64,000 nt of DNA from Methylorubrum populi (GCA_036946625.1 JAQIIU010000002.1:1759501-1823500); one strand, 5' to 3'. Positions 1 through 8,572 are shown, counted from the stretch's first letter. Made by a program: numbers and translations. Notes: generated by a model from the letters alone, not told the origin.

Positions 1-468
1 GTCGGCGAAGTCGGGGCTTCCCGCATCGGCGGCCCGGGCGATGCTGCCATGCCCGGCGCCGTCGAGGGTGCGCACCTGCGGCACGCCGGCCTGGGCCGCG
101 ACCGCCGAAAGGTCGGCCGCGCGGGCCGGATCGCACACGAACAGGGCCGGCTCGGCATCGCCGAGGAAGTAGGCGATCTCCGGCCCGGTATAGGCGGTGT
201 TGAGCGGCAGGAAGACCGCGCCCGCCCGCACCGCGCCGAGATAGAGGAAGATCACCTCGGCGCTCTTCTCGACCTGCACCGCGACCCGGTCGCCGGGCTT
301 CACCCCGAGACCCCGGAGCGCGCTCGCATAGGCGCCCGAACGGGCCAGCAGGTCGGCGTAGGTGTAGCGGGTGCCGTCCGGCGTCTCGATGAAGACCTTG
401 GCGCCGGGCTCGGCCGGGAGATGGCGGCGCACGAGGTCGAACAGGTGGTTGACGGACGGGTCGGCCAT
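1..468 (-). CDS. matB: malonyl-CoA synthase, N-terminal part (cut by window edge)
   Basis: This is the first 156 residues of an acyl-adenylate-forming enzyme reading leftward; the rest lies outside the window. The start is ATG at 468-466, giving MADPSVNHLFDLVRRHL. What follows fits the MatB branch of the ANL superfamily: FIETPDGTRYTYADLL, then GVKPGDRVAVQVEKSAE and the FLPLNTAYTGPEIAYFL core. MatB converts malonate, ATP and CoA to malonyl-CoA in the cytoplasm. The AMP-binding P-loop and the C-terminal lid are not visible, so the malonate specificity rests on N-terminal resemblance only. Another short-chain or fatty acyl-CoA ligase is possible. Confidence 0.7.
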   Translation of the reverse strand, partial: MADPSVNHLFDLVRRHLPAEPGAKVFIETPDGTRYTYADLLARSGAYASALRGLGVKPGDRVAVQVEKSAEVIFLYLGAVRAGAVFLPLNTAYTGPEIAYFLGDAEPALFVCDPARAADLSAVAAQAGVPQVRTLDGAGHGSIARAADAGSPDFAD

Positions 469-587
469 CTCGCGTTTCCTTGCCACGGTCCTTCGGCGGA
501 TCCTTAGCTCCCGCATTGGCGCGGGCGCGCGCTTCGTTCAAGCGCGAACACGCGCGGCGACGGCGCAAGTCCCCGTCGGAAGACTTC

Positions 588-703
588 ATACCAACCGGCG
601 ATGATCCCGACGCATCGCCGGTCGCCCGCGCGAAGGCGCGGCGGCGGGCGTCCGCCGGATGCGGGGAAGACGACCATCGGTCGGCTTCCCCGCCGCTTGG
701 TAT
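588..703. repeat. family A repeat, copy 1 (MITE-like)
   Basis: About 116 bp beginning ATACCAACCGGCG and ending CGCCGCTTGGTAT, which makes imperfect terminal inverted repeats of about 13 bp. The body is GC-rich and partly palindromic. Five more copies lie at 1231, 30356, 40828, 47108 and 60890. Its last base is the first base of the stop codon of the leftward gene at 703-1167. Confidence 0.8.
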
Positions 704-1167
704 CACTGCGTCGGAATGCGCCCGACCGAGCAGAGGGTGCGCAGGGCTCCCGCGCTGTCGGTGTAGCAGCTCGCCGACCAGCCGCTCTGCTGGATGAAGG
801 ATTTGCGGCCCTCGCGCAGCGCCGTCCGGTAGGCCCGCATCAGGATCGGCTGCACGGTCTGCGCCGGCTCGCCGACCACGAGCTCGGCCGCGACCGTCAG
901 CTCGCGAAAATACTCGGCCGACGGCGTCGGGTCGCTCGAGGCCGCCTGCACGATCGGCTGGGCGCGGCAGGTGAGGTCGAGCCGGACGCCGCTCGCGGCC
1001 CGGACGTCGATGCTCGGGCCGACCCGGCGCCCGGCCTTCTTCGCCCCCGTCGCCCCGGCGATGCGGGCGGCGAGCGCGTCGCACGCGTCGGCCCGTGCGG
1101 GTGTCGACCAGACGGGCGCCGACAGGAGCAGGGCGGCGAGAAGGGCGGGGAGAAGCGGGCGAAGCAT
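703..1167 (-). CDS. small secreted protein of unknown function
   Basis: This 154-residue protein starts at ATG 1167 with a clear Sec signal peptide (LLPALLAALLLSAP, cleavage near ARADA at residue 27). The predicted mature part of about 127 residues contains four cysteines, which could form two disulfides in the periplasm. I do not recognise the family. It is transcribed alone, between two copies of repeat A; copy 1 touches its stop codon and copy 2 lies upstream of its start. Nothing in the neighbours suggests a role. The signal peptide and uninterrupted frame make it a credible gene. Confidence 0.7.
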   Translation of the reverse strand: MLRPLLPALLAALLLSAPVWSTPARADACDALAARIAGATGAKKAGRRVGPSIDVRAASGVRLDLTCRAQPIVQAASSDPTPSAEYFRELTVAAELVVGEPAQTVQPILMRAYRTALREGRKSFIQQSGWSASCYTDSAGALRTLCSVGRIPTQ

Positions 1168-1230
1168 CGCGGCCGGTGGGCTTTCTGGGTCGGAGCGGAC
1201 GACAGGGCGGGAGCTTTGGCCGGCCTTCTT

Positions 1231-1346
1231 ATACCAAGCTGCATGGAATCCGACCGATGGCCGGCTTCCCTGCGTCCGGCGGACGCCCGCCGCCGCGCCT
1301 TCGCGCGGGCCACCGACGATGAGTCGGGATCATCGCCGGTTGGTAT
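1231..1346. repeat. family A repeat, copy 2 (MITE-like)
   Basis: Second family A copy, in the opposite orientation to copy 1: it begins ATACCAAGCTGC and ends CATCGCCGGTTGGTAT. It lies in the 422-bp gap between the secreted protein and the collagen-like gene. The rest of that gap (1347-1589) has no gene that I can support, but carries three TGTGGA-type motifs at 1415, 1459 and 1482. Confidence 0.8.
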
Positions 1347-1589
1347 TAAGGCATCGCTCCGGCTCTGGCGTGCGCTTTCTCCGCCGGGCGCGGCGGGGAA
1401 GCGACGCCCGCTCCTGTGGATCGCTTCACGAAGGTCTCGACGCGGCAACGGCTTGGGCTGTGGATATCCGTTGGGGAAGAATGTGGACGAACGGCCAGGG
1501 TTGACCCCGGCCGGCGGGCGGCGGCAAACCGGCCCGTCGCGCCGGCAGACACGCGGGACGAACGGCGGGATTGAACGGGAGGAGCGAGA

Positions 1590-2378
1590 ATGGCAGCCGA
1601 GCGCGCCGCGTCTGCGTCGTGGACGATCCTGATCGCGACGGGCCTCGCGCTCGCCGCACCGGCCGCGGCGCAGCAGCCGGCCCAGGGCGAGGCATCCGCC
1701 CCCCGGCAACCCCTTGCCCGCAGCCGGACGAAGGCGCCGAGCCAGCCGGCCCAGCCGATCCAGGTCTGGGACGCGCGCATCGAGGGCGGCGACCTGCGCA
1801 TCACCGGCGGTGTTCGCCGGAGCGGCGTGACCGTGATCCTCGACGACGACATCTCCGTCCTGTCCGACCGGCGCGGACGCTTCGAGTTCCGCCTGCCCTA
1901 CCGGCCCGCGACCTGCGTCGCGGTGATCAAGGCCGGCGAGGACGAGCGGGAGGCCGTGGTCGCCAACTGCGCGCCGGAGGGGCCGGCCGGCAAGGCGGGC
2001 GAGACCGGCCCCGCCGGACCGCAGGGCACGGCGGGTCTTCAGGGGCCACCCGGCCCCGCCGGTGCACCGGGGCCGAAGGGCGATCGGGGCCCCGAGGGCG
2101 AGCAGGGGCCCAAGGGCGAACAGGGGGCCAAGGGCGATGCCGGGGCACCGGGTGCGCCCGGGCCGAAGGGCGAGACGGCCGCGGCGAGCACCGTCCCGTT
2201 CCGGGTGGTGCGGTCGCAATCCTGCTCCGAGACGAGCTGCACCCTCTCCTGCGAATCGGGCGAGGTGCTGGCCTCGGCCACCTGCCGCACGGGCGGTGCG
2301 GCGACCCTCGACTCGGAAGACAAGGCCACCTGCCCCGCGGGCAGCGGAGGCATGGTCGGGATCTGCGCCCGGCCCTGA
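1590..2378 (+). CDS. secreted collagen-like protein
   Basis: This 262-residue protein has an N-terminal signal peptide (hydrophobic residues 11-27, ending AAAQQ). A proline-rich linker follows, then a short beta-rich segment (about 57-115). Residues 131-196 are an uninterrupted run of 22 Gly-X-Y triplets rich in GPK, GEQ, GPA and GDR. The C-terminal tail has six cysteines (212-259). Gly-X-Y runs of this kind form trimeric collagen helices in bacterial collagen-like proteins, usually at the cell surface, so an exported trimer is the likely form. ATG 1590 follows a good ribosome-binding site (gggaggag). The ligand or function cannot be read from the sequence. Confidence 0.85.
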   Translation: MAAERAASASWTILIATGLALAAPAAAQQPAQGEASAPRQPLARSRTKAPSQPAQPIQVWDARIEGGDLRITGGVRRSGVTVILDDDISVLSDRRGRFEFRLPYRPATCVAVIKAGEDEREAVVANCAPEGPAGKAGETGPAGPQGTAGLQGPPGPAGAPGPKGDRGPEGEQGPKGEQGAKGDAGAPGAPGPKGETAAASTVPFRVVRSQSCSETSCTLSCESGEVLASATCRTGGAATLDSEDKATCPAGSGGMVGICARP

Positions 2379-2447
2379 AAGCGCGTCACGGCAGGAGCCG
2401 GGAGCCGTGCCTGATCGCGACACGACCGGGCACGGATCGCACCGGCG

Positions 2448-3671
2448 TCAGCCCTTCCCGTCGAGCCACCCCATCATGCCCATCGCCGCGGCCCGGCCGA
2501 CGGCGAAGGAGGCCTGGAGCAGGTAGCCGCCGGTCGGCGCCTCCCAATCGAGCATTTCGCCGGCCACGAAGGTGCCGGGCCGCGCCCGCAGCATGAAGCG
2601 GCCGTCGAGTCCGTCGAAGGCGACGCCGCCGGCCGTCGAGATCGCCCGCGCGATCGGGGCCGGCGCGTGCAGCCGCAGGGGCGCCCCCTTGATCGCCGCC
2701 GCCAAGCCTTGCGCATCGCCCGGCAGGGCGTTGGCGTGCGCCTCGCGCAGCAGGCCGGCCGCGGCCGGGCTCAGGCCCGCCGCCTTGCGCAGGCGTGTGG
2801 AAAAGCTCTCGCCGGGCCGGCTCCGGGCGAGCCGGGCGGCGAGCGCGTCCGCGTCGAGATCCGGGCGCAGATCGAGGACGAGTTCGGCGCCGCCGTCGCG
2901 CTCGACCGCCTCGCGGATCGGGCGCGAGAGCGTGTAGATCACCCCGCCCTCGATGCCGTCGGCCGTCGCCACCGCCTCGCCGCGGGCGCTCGCGCCGCCG
3001 ATCCGCGCGGCGAGGCGCTTGAGCGGCGCGCCGGCGAAGCGCTCCGAGAAATGCGCCGACCACGCCACGCGGAAGCCGACATTGGCGGGCTTCAGCGGCG
3101 TGACCGCGACGCCCTGCCCCGACAGGAGCGGCACCCAGGCTCCGTCCGACCCGAGCCGCGGCCAGCTCGCGCCGCCGAGCGCCAGCAGCGTCGCTTCCGG
3201 ACGGACGGTGAGCGCCCCGTCCGGCGCCTCGAACGTCAGCACGCCCTCCCCCAGCCCGACCAGCCGATGCCGGGTGCGGATCGCCACGCCCGCCGCATGG
3301 AGCCGGGCGAGCCAGGCCCTGAGCAGCGGCGAGGCCTTGAAGCTTTCGGGAAACACCCGCCCGCTCGATCCGACGAAAGTCGTCTGGCCGAGCCCCTCGC
3401 ACCACGCCCGCAAGGCCTCCGGCGGATAGGCCTCGACCGCCGCCAGCAGGCGCGGATCGGCCGGGTGATAGCGTCGCAGAAACGCCGGCAGCGGCTCGGA
3501 ATGGGTGAGGTTGAGCCCGCCGCGCCCGGCGATGAGCAGCTTGCGGCCGACCGACGGCATGCGCTCGCAGACCGTGACGGCGCGTCCCGCCCCGGCCAGC
3601 ACCTCCGCCGCGGCGAGCCCCGCCGGCCCGCCGCCGACGATGACGATCCCGTGATCCCGATCCGCATCCAT
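2448..3671 (-). CDS. FAD-dependent oxidoreductase of the HI0933/TIGR03862 type
   Basis: This 407-residue flavoprotein opens with a Rossmann dinucleotide-binding motif, [21 protein letters not shown] (residues 9-29). The diagnostic segment [18 protein letters not shown] of the YhiN/HI0933 family follows near residue 43-60. A second nucleotide-binding segment near the C-terminus ([20 protein letters not shown]) is also typical. The length is normal for the TIGR03862 subgroup. The substrate is unknown; characterised relatives include bile-acid dehydrogenases, which is not informative here. It is monocistronic and divergent from terC, with a 349-bp gap between the two starts. Confidence 0.85.
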   Translation of the reverse strand: MDADRDHGIVIVGGGPAGLAAAEVLAGAGRAVTVCERMPSVGRKLLIAGRGGLNLTHSEPLPAFLRRYHPADPRLLAAVEAYPPEALRAWCEGLGQTTFVGSSGRVFPESFKASPLLRAWLARLHAAGVAIRTRHRLVGLGEGVLTFEAPDGALTVRPEATLLALGGASWPRLGSDGAWVPLLSGQGVAVTPLKPANVGFRVAWSAHFSERFAGAPLKRLAARIGGASARGEAVATADGIEGGVIYTLSRPIREAVERDGGAELVLDLRPDLDADALAARLARSRPGESFSTRLRKAAGLSPAAAGLLREAHANALPGDAQGLAAAIKGAPLRLHAPAPIARAISTAGGVAFDGLDGRFMLRARPGTFVAGEMLDWEAPTGGYLLQASFAVGRAAAMGMMGWLDGKG

Positions 3672-3908
3672 GACGTGCCGGAGGGCCCGGAGACGCGCTT
3701 CCTGTCAAGCGGTACGACCCCTCGGAGCGACGGGCCGCGCCCCCTTCGATGCCGGAAGGGCGAGCGTTCGCTTCCCGAGCGACCGGCCGGGATGGCGATC
3801 GCGCTGCCCTTGATTCGACGCGATCCTCCCTCTAACTGCGCGGCATCGGCTGCGGGCCCCTCTGGCGGAACGCGCACCCGTGTCGGTCACGACGCTCCCG
3901 GACTCGTC

Positions 3909-4015
3909 GGGGAGCCCATCCCCGTCCGCATCCGCGGCGGCCCGCGCGTGAGGGACACGGCAGACGCTTCCGCGATGTCGGAGCCGATGCTCTCCCAAAG
4001 CGAAGCATCCGGTCC
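3909..4015 (+). promoter_or_regulatory. possible yybP-ykoY-like (Mn) leader upstream of terC
   Basis: The 349-bp gap before terC holds a structured-looking GC-rich leader. GGGGAG at 3909 is followed by a short hairpin, then CGCGTGAGGGACACGG and CAGACGCTTCCGC, ending just before the start codon. A GGGGAG-led leader with a conserved GTGAG element in front of a TerC/Alx gene resembles the yybP-ykoY manganese riboswitch. I cannot fold or score it, so this is only a candidate. I see no gene in the remainder of the gap. Confidence 0.3.
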
Positions 4016-4020
4016 CCGCC

Positions 4021-5046
4021 ATGATGATGGACATTCTCACCCACGAGTGGCTCGGCAAGCCCGTGTGGATGTGGCTCGGCTTCCACGCCCTGGTGGCCGC
4101 CCTGCTCGCCTTCGATCTCGGCCTGCTGCACCGGGACGAGAACCACGAGATCGGGGTGAAGGAGAGCCTTCTCCTCACCGCCTTCTACTTCACCCTCGGC
4201 CTCGTCTTCGGCGGCTGGATCTGGTGGATGCTCGGGCCCGACCCGGCCCAGGAATACGTGACCGGCCTCGTGATCGAGAAGTCGCTGTCGATGGACAACG
4301 TCTTCGTGATCGCGGTGATCCTGACCTCGCTCGGCGTGCCGCGGGCGGCCCAGCACCGGGTGCTGGTCTGGGGCATCCTCGCCGCCGTGCTGCTGCGCGG
4401 CCTGATGATCGGGCTCGGCTCGGCCCTGGTGAGCCAAGCGCACTGGGTGCTCTCGGTGTTCGCCGCGTTCCTGGTCTATGTCGGCATCAAGATGCTCGTC
4501 TCGAAGGACGAGGGCGAGCACGACATCCGGAACAGCGCCTCCTTGCGCCTCCTCAAGACGTGGGTGCGGGTCACCGAGAAGCCGGAAGGGCAGCACTTCA
4601 TCGTGCGCAGGCCCGACCCGAAGACGGGCAAGCCCGTGCGCTGGCTGACGCCGCTCGCCGTCGCGCTGGTGCTGGTCAACATCGCGGACGTGATCTTCGC
4701 CGTCGACAGCGTGCCGGCGATCTTCGCCATCACCACCGACCCGTTCATCGTCTACACGTCGAACATCTTCGCCATCCTCGGCCTTCGCGCGCTCTACTTC
4801 GCGCTCGCCGCGATGGTGGACCGCTTCGCCTACCTGAAGACGGCGCTCGCCTTCATCCTGCTGTTCATCGGCGCCAAGATCGTCGTCGCCGACACGCTGG
4901 AACTCGTCCACCTGCCGCCGTGGGTCTCGCTCGTCGTCACCCTGGTCCTGCTCACCCTCGGCATCGTCTACAGCCTGTGGCGCACCCGCGGCGCGGCGGA
5001 GACGCCGCTGGAGAAGCGCCGCGAGGAGATCGCGCAGCGGACCTGA
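4021..5046 (+). CDS. TerC/Alx family integral membrane protein
   Basis: This 341-residue polytopic membrane protein has about nine hydrophobic helices. Family signatures are visible: an Asp in FDLGLLHRDE (about residues 33-42), the SLSMDNVFVIAVI segment (about 89-101), and NIADVIFAVDSVPAIFAIT (about 219-237). These acidic residues within membrane helices are thought to bind metal. TerC/Alx proteins are linked to manganese export and to tellurite or alkaline stress. The first three codons are ATG-ATG-ATG, so the exact start is uncertain by up to three residues. It is transcribed alone; a possible Mn-sensing leader precedes it. Confidence 0.9.
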   Translation: MMMDILTHEWLGKPVWMWLGFHALVAALLAFDLGLLHRDENHEIGVKESLLLTAFYFTLGLVFGGWIWWMLGPDPAQEYVTGLVIEKSLSMDNVFVIAVILTSLGVPRAAQHRVLVWGILAAVLLRGLMIGLGSALVSQAHWVLSVFAAFLVYVGIKMLVSKDEGEHDIRNSASLRLLKTWVRVTEKPEGQHFIVRRPDPKTGKPVRWLTPLAVALVLVNIADVIFAVDSVPAIFAITTDPFIVYTSNIFAILGLRALYFALAAMVDRFAYLKTALAFILLFIGAKIVVADTLELVHLPPWVSLVVTLVLLTLGIVYSLWRTRGAAETPLEKRREEIAQRT

Positions 5047-5175
5047 CGCGCCGGGCGGCTCTCCCGATCCGGCACGGTCCGCTCGATCGGGCCGGGAGGG
5101 TTCGTTCACGATCTTGCGCGATCCTGGGGGCAGGCCGGGGAACCGGCCGCGTTCCTTGCGTTTTCGGGCCCGACC

Positions 5176-5481
5176 ATGCGGCGTTTCCTGACCGGCGGCA
5201 TCAAGGCGATCCTGGCCATCGCCGTCCTCTCCACCGCCGCCCATTGGGCGATGCGCATCCAGCGCGAGCCGGCGGCCCCAGCCCTGCCGGTGGCGGCGCT
5301 GGCCGATCCGGTCACCACCGGCTCCATCGCCGCACGCAAGGCCGAGCGGCTGGCGCCGGAGGCGGGGGCCGCGATGCCGGCAAGCCTTGGCGGCGGCCTC
5401 GACCAGCAGCACCTCGCCAAGCTGATGGCCGGCGCGGCCACGGACCGGCCGAAGCTGCAGAAGGCGGTCGCCAGGCGCTGA
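5176..5481 (+). CDS. small single-pass membrane or exported protein, unknown
   Basis: This 101-residue protein has one N-terminal hydrophobic segment (FLTGGIKAILAIAVLSTAA, residues 4-22), which could be a signal anchor. The remainder is Ala/Pro-rich with a DPVTTGSIAARKAE stretch of a kind common in small Rhizobiales envelope proteins. No domain is recognised. It lies 129 bp after terC on the same strand. A perfect 18-bp hairpin with a T tract lies 75 bp beyond its stop and probably ends its transcript. Confidence 0.6.
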   Translation: MRRFLTGGIKAILAIAVLSTAAHWAMRIQREPAAPALPVAALADPVTTGSIAARKAERLAPEAGAAMPASLGGGLDQQHLAKLMAGAATDRPKLQKAVARR

Positions 5482-5556
5482 GTTCAAGCCCCGAATCACG
5501 GCCGGACACGACGAGGCCGCCGAGCCCGAAAGCCGGCGGCCCCTTTCGTTCGAAGC

Positions 5557-5610
5557 GAGAGCCTCGTCCTGGATATCGGATCCAGGACGAGGCTCTCGGT
5601 TTTTGATTTT
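5557..5610 (+). terminator. strong Rho-independent terminator made by repeat E
   Basis: Two 18-bp arms (5557-5574 and 5580-5597) are perfectly complementary around a 5-nt loop. They are followed by GGTTTTTGATTTT. It is well placed to end transcription of the 5176-5481 gene. The hairpin is also one half of a dispersed composite repeat. Confidence 0.75.
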
Positions 5611-5660
5611 GCATCGTCTTTTCAGACAAGCCGGCAGCCACCTTTCGGGACGATGCTCTA
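5557..5660. repeat. composite palindromic repeat E-F, copy 1
   Basis: Hairpin E (5557-5597) is followed by a second imperfect palindrome F (5611-5660, GCATCGTC...GACGATGC). The same E-F pair recurs in inverted orientation at 63657-63752, 58 kb away. F alone recurs at 9513, 17534 and 48537, and E alone at 51716. Confidence 0.75.
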
Positions 5661-5667
5661 GAAAAAA

Positions 5668-6246
5668 TCAGGCGGCGAGCTGGCGCGGCTCGTGGCGGCC
5701 TTCCTTCACCTCCTCGACGATCTTGGCGCAGAAGGCGTCGAGGTCGCCGGGGTTGCGGCTGGTGACGATGCCGCCGTCGGTGACGACGGCCTCGTCCTGC
5801 CAGTCACCGCCCGCGTTGATCACGTCGGTCCTGATCGAGGCGAACGAGGTCAGCGTGCGGCCCTTGACCGCGCCGGCCTCGATCAGCAGCCACGGCCCGT
5901 GGCAGATCGCGGCCACGACCTTGCCGGAGGTGACGAAGCTGCGCACGACTTCGAGCGCCTTCGGCTCCAGCCGCAGCTTGTCCGGGTTGATCTGGCCGCC
6001 GGGCAGCACCAGCGCGTCGTAATCGGACGGGTTCACGCTTTCCAGGTCGAGATCGACCGGCACGTCCCTGCCCCAATCGGTCTTGTCCCAGCCGCGGATC
6101 GTGCCCTCGGACCGGCGGGATTGCGGGCTCGCCACGCTCACCGTGGCGCCGGCCTCCTTCAGCTTCGCCTGCGGCACCGTCAGTTCGCTTTCCTCGAAGC
6201 CGTCGGTGGCGACGATGAGGATCCTGGCCTCGCGGATATCGGGCAT
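5668..6246 (-). CDS. DJ-1/PfpI family protein
   Basis: This 192-residue protein is a single DJ-1/PfpI domain, full length for the PfpI/YhbO group. The nucleophile elbow is AAICHGPWLL with Cys115-His116. The acidic partner Glu18 lies in DGFEESEL. ALVLPGGQINPDKLR (about 78-92) is the usual strand-loop. Family members act as proteases, deglycases or glyoxalase III-like enzymes against reactive carbonyls; which applies here is not visible. It probably acts in stress defence in the cytoplasm. It is monocistronic, with repeat F just downstream of its TGA. Confidence 0.88.
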   Translation of the reverse strand: MPDIREARILIVATDGFEESELTVPQAKLKEAGATVSVASPQSRRSEGTIRGWDKTDWGRDVPVDLDLESVNPSDYDALVLPGGQINPDKLRLEPKALEVVRSFVTSGKVVAAICHGPWLLIEAGAVKGRTLTSFASIRTDVINAGGDWQDEAVVTDGGIVTSRNPGDLDAFCAKIVEEVKEGRHEPRQLAA

Positions 6247-6418
6247 GCCTTCGCTCCGTCATGTTCGGGAATTGCCGTGCCAACGGATCGACCGGGCTGG
6301 GGTTCCTGCCGACGTCACAGCGCCGCACCCAGGTTCCGGCGAGACGGAAGAAGAACGGAACCGGACCGAGAGGGACGTGTTGGACCGCCATCCCCTCGAA
6401 CCAGACTGGAGATGGTCC

Positions 6419-6640
6419 ATGGCCAATCCCGGCATCCCGATCCCCGATCCGACGCCCGGCGGCCGGATCCCCGGCGATCTTCCCCCGCCGCCCCAGCCCG
6501 ACGATCGGCCGGATATCGGCCCGACCGGTCCGCGCTCGCCCTATCCCGTCGACGAACCGGACATCGACGATCCGAAGGGCCCCGGCTCCGAGCCGGACTA
6601 CCTGCCCGGCGGGCCGACCGATCCCGGCATCCGGCTCTGA
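6419..6640 (+). CDS. small proline-rich acidic protein, unknown
   Basis: This 73-residue protein starts at ATG 6419 and ends at TGA 6638-6640. It is dominated by Pro, Gly and Asp: IPIPDPTPGGRIPGDL near the start and EPDIDDPKGPGSEPDY later. It has no hydrophobic segment and no cysteine, and is probably intrinsically disordered. No family is recognised. It is divergent from the DJ-1/PfpI gene. The composition is too regular for chance antisense coding, but there is no external support. Confidence 0.5.
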   Translation: MANPGIPIPDPTPGGRIPGDLPPPPQPDDRPDIGPTGPRSPYPVDEPDIDDPKGPGSEPDYLPGGPTDPGIRL

Positions 6641-7061
6641 TCCAGCCCGACCGCAGCCCCGCCCGATCACGGGCGGGGCCACGACGCATGGTACATTTGC
6701 GGCACGAGCCTCCGGCATCGCGGGTTCCTCCCGCCGTGCCCGCCCGCCATGTCCGCGCGTGCACGCTCGTGTCGAGGCGGAGCCGCCTCGGCAACGTCGT
6801 CCGAGCCGCCGGGAGCGGCCGTCGCCCCCACGACGAGCCGGTTCTGTCCGGCGACGCCCATGCCGGTGCGGCCATGGACCACACGCCGAACCCGGTCGCC
6901 GTCACCCTGGTGCCGGAGGCCCTGCCGAGCGCGGAGCGCAGCCGGCGCCGCCGCGGCAGGCCGGAGGTCCAAATAGAAATTCGCTATCTGAGCGAGCACG
7001 GCGTCACGTATGTGCCCGCCGTGGTTTCATTCGCCAGGGTCCGCGCAGCCGGCGGCAACCG
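6641..7061. other. gap without a supported gene
   Basis: Frames are open on both strands here because of the high GC content, but none shows a domain, a signal peptide or a convincing ribosome-binding site. A rightward frame from about 6871 (MDHTPNPVAVTLVPEAL) runs straight into repeat B and would end in repeat-encoded residues, so I do not call it a gene. Nothing else is evident. Confidence 0.4.
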
Positions 7062-7224
7062 ATACGCCCTCCGGTCGATGACTTCGGCCTGTCCTGCGTC
7101 CTTGCGAGGCGAAGCCGTGGCCATCCAGGGCGCGCCCTTTCCGGACATGCCCGCGCCCTGGATCGCTTCGCGGCCGCTCGCGAGGACGGAGGGCGGCCAA
7201 ACCCGAAGCGATCGATCGGAAGGT
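7062..7224. repeat. family B repeat, copy 1 (degraded ends)
   Basis: Begins ATACGCCCTCCGG and ends near GATCGATCGGAA, lacking the usual GGTAT end. The centre carries the family's internal palindrome (GCCATCCAGGGCGCG facing CGCGCCCTGGATCGC). Other copies start at 10284, 15929, 29991, 34873 and 40945. Confidence 0.75.
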
Positions 7225-7234
7225 CTGAGGCGGC

Positions 7235-7624
7235 TCAATGGCCGCCGTGGGAGGCGCGCACGTCCCGCGGCGCGGCCAGGATCTCGCTGAGGCTCGCGGC
7301 CACGTGGCGGGCCTCCTCGTCGGTCAGGCGAAGCTGGAACGGCGGCAGCGCGCCGGCCTGGAGCGCCACCACCGCCTGACCCTGCTCGTCGGTGCCGACC
7401 TCGATGGCCGAGGAGGTCACGTCGAGCATGGCGACGTCCTCGTCGCCGGTCTCGTCGGGCAGGTCGACCCCGCCGTCGTCATCGATGGCGGTGAGGAGCT
7501 GGCCGACGGCACGCACCAGGGCGCGTGCGGCGCGGGCATCCATGACCACCGCCGTGGACTGGTCGTCCTTCTGGAACGAGAGCTGGATGTTCGCGCCTTC
7601 GAGGGAAACCGAGATGCCCGCCAT
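7235..7624 (-). CDS. conserved-looking small cytoplasmic protein, unknown
   Basis: This 129-residue protein begins MAGISVSLEGANIQLSF. It has no signal peptide and no cysteine. It is acidic, with an Asp/Glu-rich centre (AIDDDGGVDLPDETGDED, about residues 46-63), and ends with a helical segment followed by a His-rich tail (RASHGGH). The layout of two strand-rich halves around an acidic linker is compatible with a small regulatory or chaperone-like protein, but no family is recognised. It is transcribed toward repeat B1 and diverges from the cold-shock gene. Confidence 0.65.
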   Translation of the reverse strand: MAGISVSLEGANIQLSFQKDDQSTAVVMDARAARALVRAVGQLLTAIDDDGGVDLPDETGDEDVAMLDVTSSAIEVGTDEQGQAVVALQAGALPPFQLRLTDEEARHVAASLSEILAAPRDVRASHGGH

Positions 7625-7786
7625 GAATCGCCTGACTGCACTGCCTTGAGGGCGGTGCGTAACCGCCTGGATTGGCGATCATATATGCACCGGCCCCGCG
7701 CTTTGTCACAGGGTGGCGGAGGCGGTCCCCACGACCCGGCGCCGCCTTCCGGGCGCGGGCGATCGCCACGATCGTCCCGGCCTGCC

Positions 7787-7815
7787 TTGTTAAGGCCGCA
7801 TCGGCGGCCTACATA
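7787..7815 (+). promoter_or_regulatory. candidate sigma-70 promoter of the cold-shock gene
   Basis: TTGTTA (7787-7792), a 17-bp spacer and TACATA (7810-7815). It would give a leader of about 135 nt before the GTG start, a length usual for cold-shock mRNAs. The rest of the 332-bp gap from 7625 to 7956 shows no gene. Confidence 0.45.
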
Positions 7816-7956
7816 CGGTTCCGACGGGCGCGGCGAAGCGAACGGCTTCGATCCATCCCATGATCGCCCGTCATCCCGCAAAATCGGCGGACGCTGCCAC
7901 GTGCTCGCTTCGAGCAGACGCTTGCGCTTGGTGTGGAAAGAACGAAGGAACTATTC

Positions 7957-8166
7957 GTGGATACTGGAACTGTTAAGTGGTTCAACGAGACCAAGGGCTA
8001 CGGCTTCATCCAGCCGGATAACGGCGGCAAGGACGTGTTCGTCCACATCTCCGCCGTCGAGCGGGCCGGCCTGCGCAACCTGGTCGAGGGCCAGAAGATT
8101 TCCTACGAGGTTCTGACCGACAAGCGCAGCGGCAAGGACGCGGCCGGGAACCTGCAGGCGGTCTGA
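7957..8166 (+). CDS. cold-shock protein, CspA family
   Basis: This 69-residue single cold-shock domain carries both RNA-binding motifs: KGYGFIQPD (RNP1) and [10 protein letters not shown] (RNP2). Proteins of this family bind single-stranded RNA and DNA and act as RNA chaperones in the cytoplasm. I chose GTG 7957 as the start because GAAGGA lies 7 nt before it and the product then begins [16 protein letters not shown], matching the family length. An in-frame start further upstream would add residues absent from the family. A long leader and a downstream hairpin are consistent with post-transcriptional control. Confidence 0.92.
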   Translation: MDTGTVKWFNETKGYGFIQPDNGGKDVFVHISAVERAGLRNLVEGQKISYEVLTDKRSGKDAAGNLQAV

Positions 8167-8175
8167 TCTCGTCCT

Positions 8176-8198
8176 TGGGCCGGACCAGAACCGGCCCA
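8176..8198 (+). terminator. hairpin after the cold-shock gene
   Basis: TGGGCCGG (8176-8183) and CCGGCCCA (8191-8198) form an 8-bp perfect stem 10 bp after the stop. There is no T tract, so it may be a stabilising 3' hairpin or weak terminator rather than a classical terminator. Confidence 0.4.
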
Positions 8199-8344
8199 GC
8201 CACGTTCCCCGACGATGAAGCGGCACCCACCGGCACAGGATTCCTCCATCGGAATCCGGCGGCGGGCGCCGCCACAACAACCAGAAACGACGTCGGCCAC
8301 GCCGAAAGAATGGCGCGGGATCCGGCGAGAAAGAAGAAACGACA

Positions 8345-8572
8345 ATGACGTTCGAGTTCCGGCGCCACCAGAGCGCCGTATCGCCCGTGACCGACGCGGC
8401 GACCTTCCGGGTGGACAGTCTGGTCGATACGCAGGGGCGCAACGCCCGCGCCGACCTCAGCCACCTCATCGACCCTTCCTACGAGTACCACTCGCCGCGC
8501 GAGCTGCGCTGGCATCTCGCCGACCGCCTGGGCCTCGCGCCCGCCGCCGTGCGGCTGAAGGAAGCGGCCTGA
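8345..8572 (+). CDS. small protein downstream of the cold-shock gene, unknown
   Basis: This 75-residue protein has an excellent ribosome-binding site (GAGAAAGAAGAAACGACA before ATG 8345). It begins MTFEFRRHQSAVSPVTD and ends in a helical, Ala/Leu-rich segment (ELRWHLADRLGLAPAAVRL). It has no signal peptide or cysteine. It lies 178 bp after the cold-shock gene on the same strand and could share its transcript. No family is recognised. Confidence 0.6.
   Translation: MTFEFRRHQSAVSPVTDAATFRVDSLVDTQGRNARADLSHLIDPSYEYHSPRELRWHLADRLGLAPAAVRLKEAA

Noticed and set aside
2667..5606. A very long open frame on the + strand of about 980 codons
   Set aside because: It runs antisense to the flavoprotein gene and across terC in another frame. 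The composition is Arg/Ala/Gly-rich and no domain is seen; it is an effect of high GC content.
6667..7060. Overlapping frames on both strands before repeat B1
   Set aside because: No signal peptide, motif or ribosome-binding site; one ends in repeat-derived residues.
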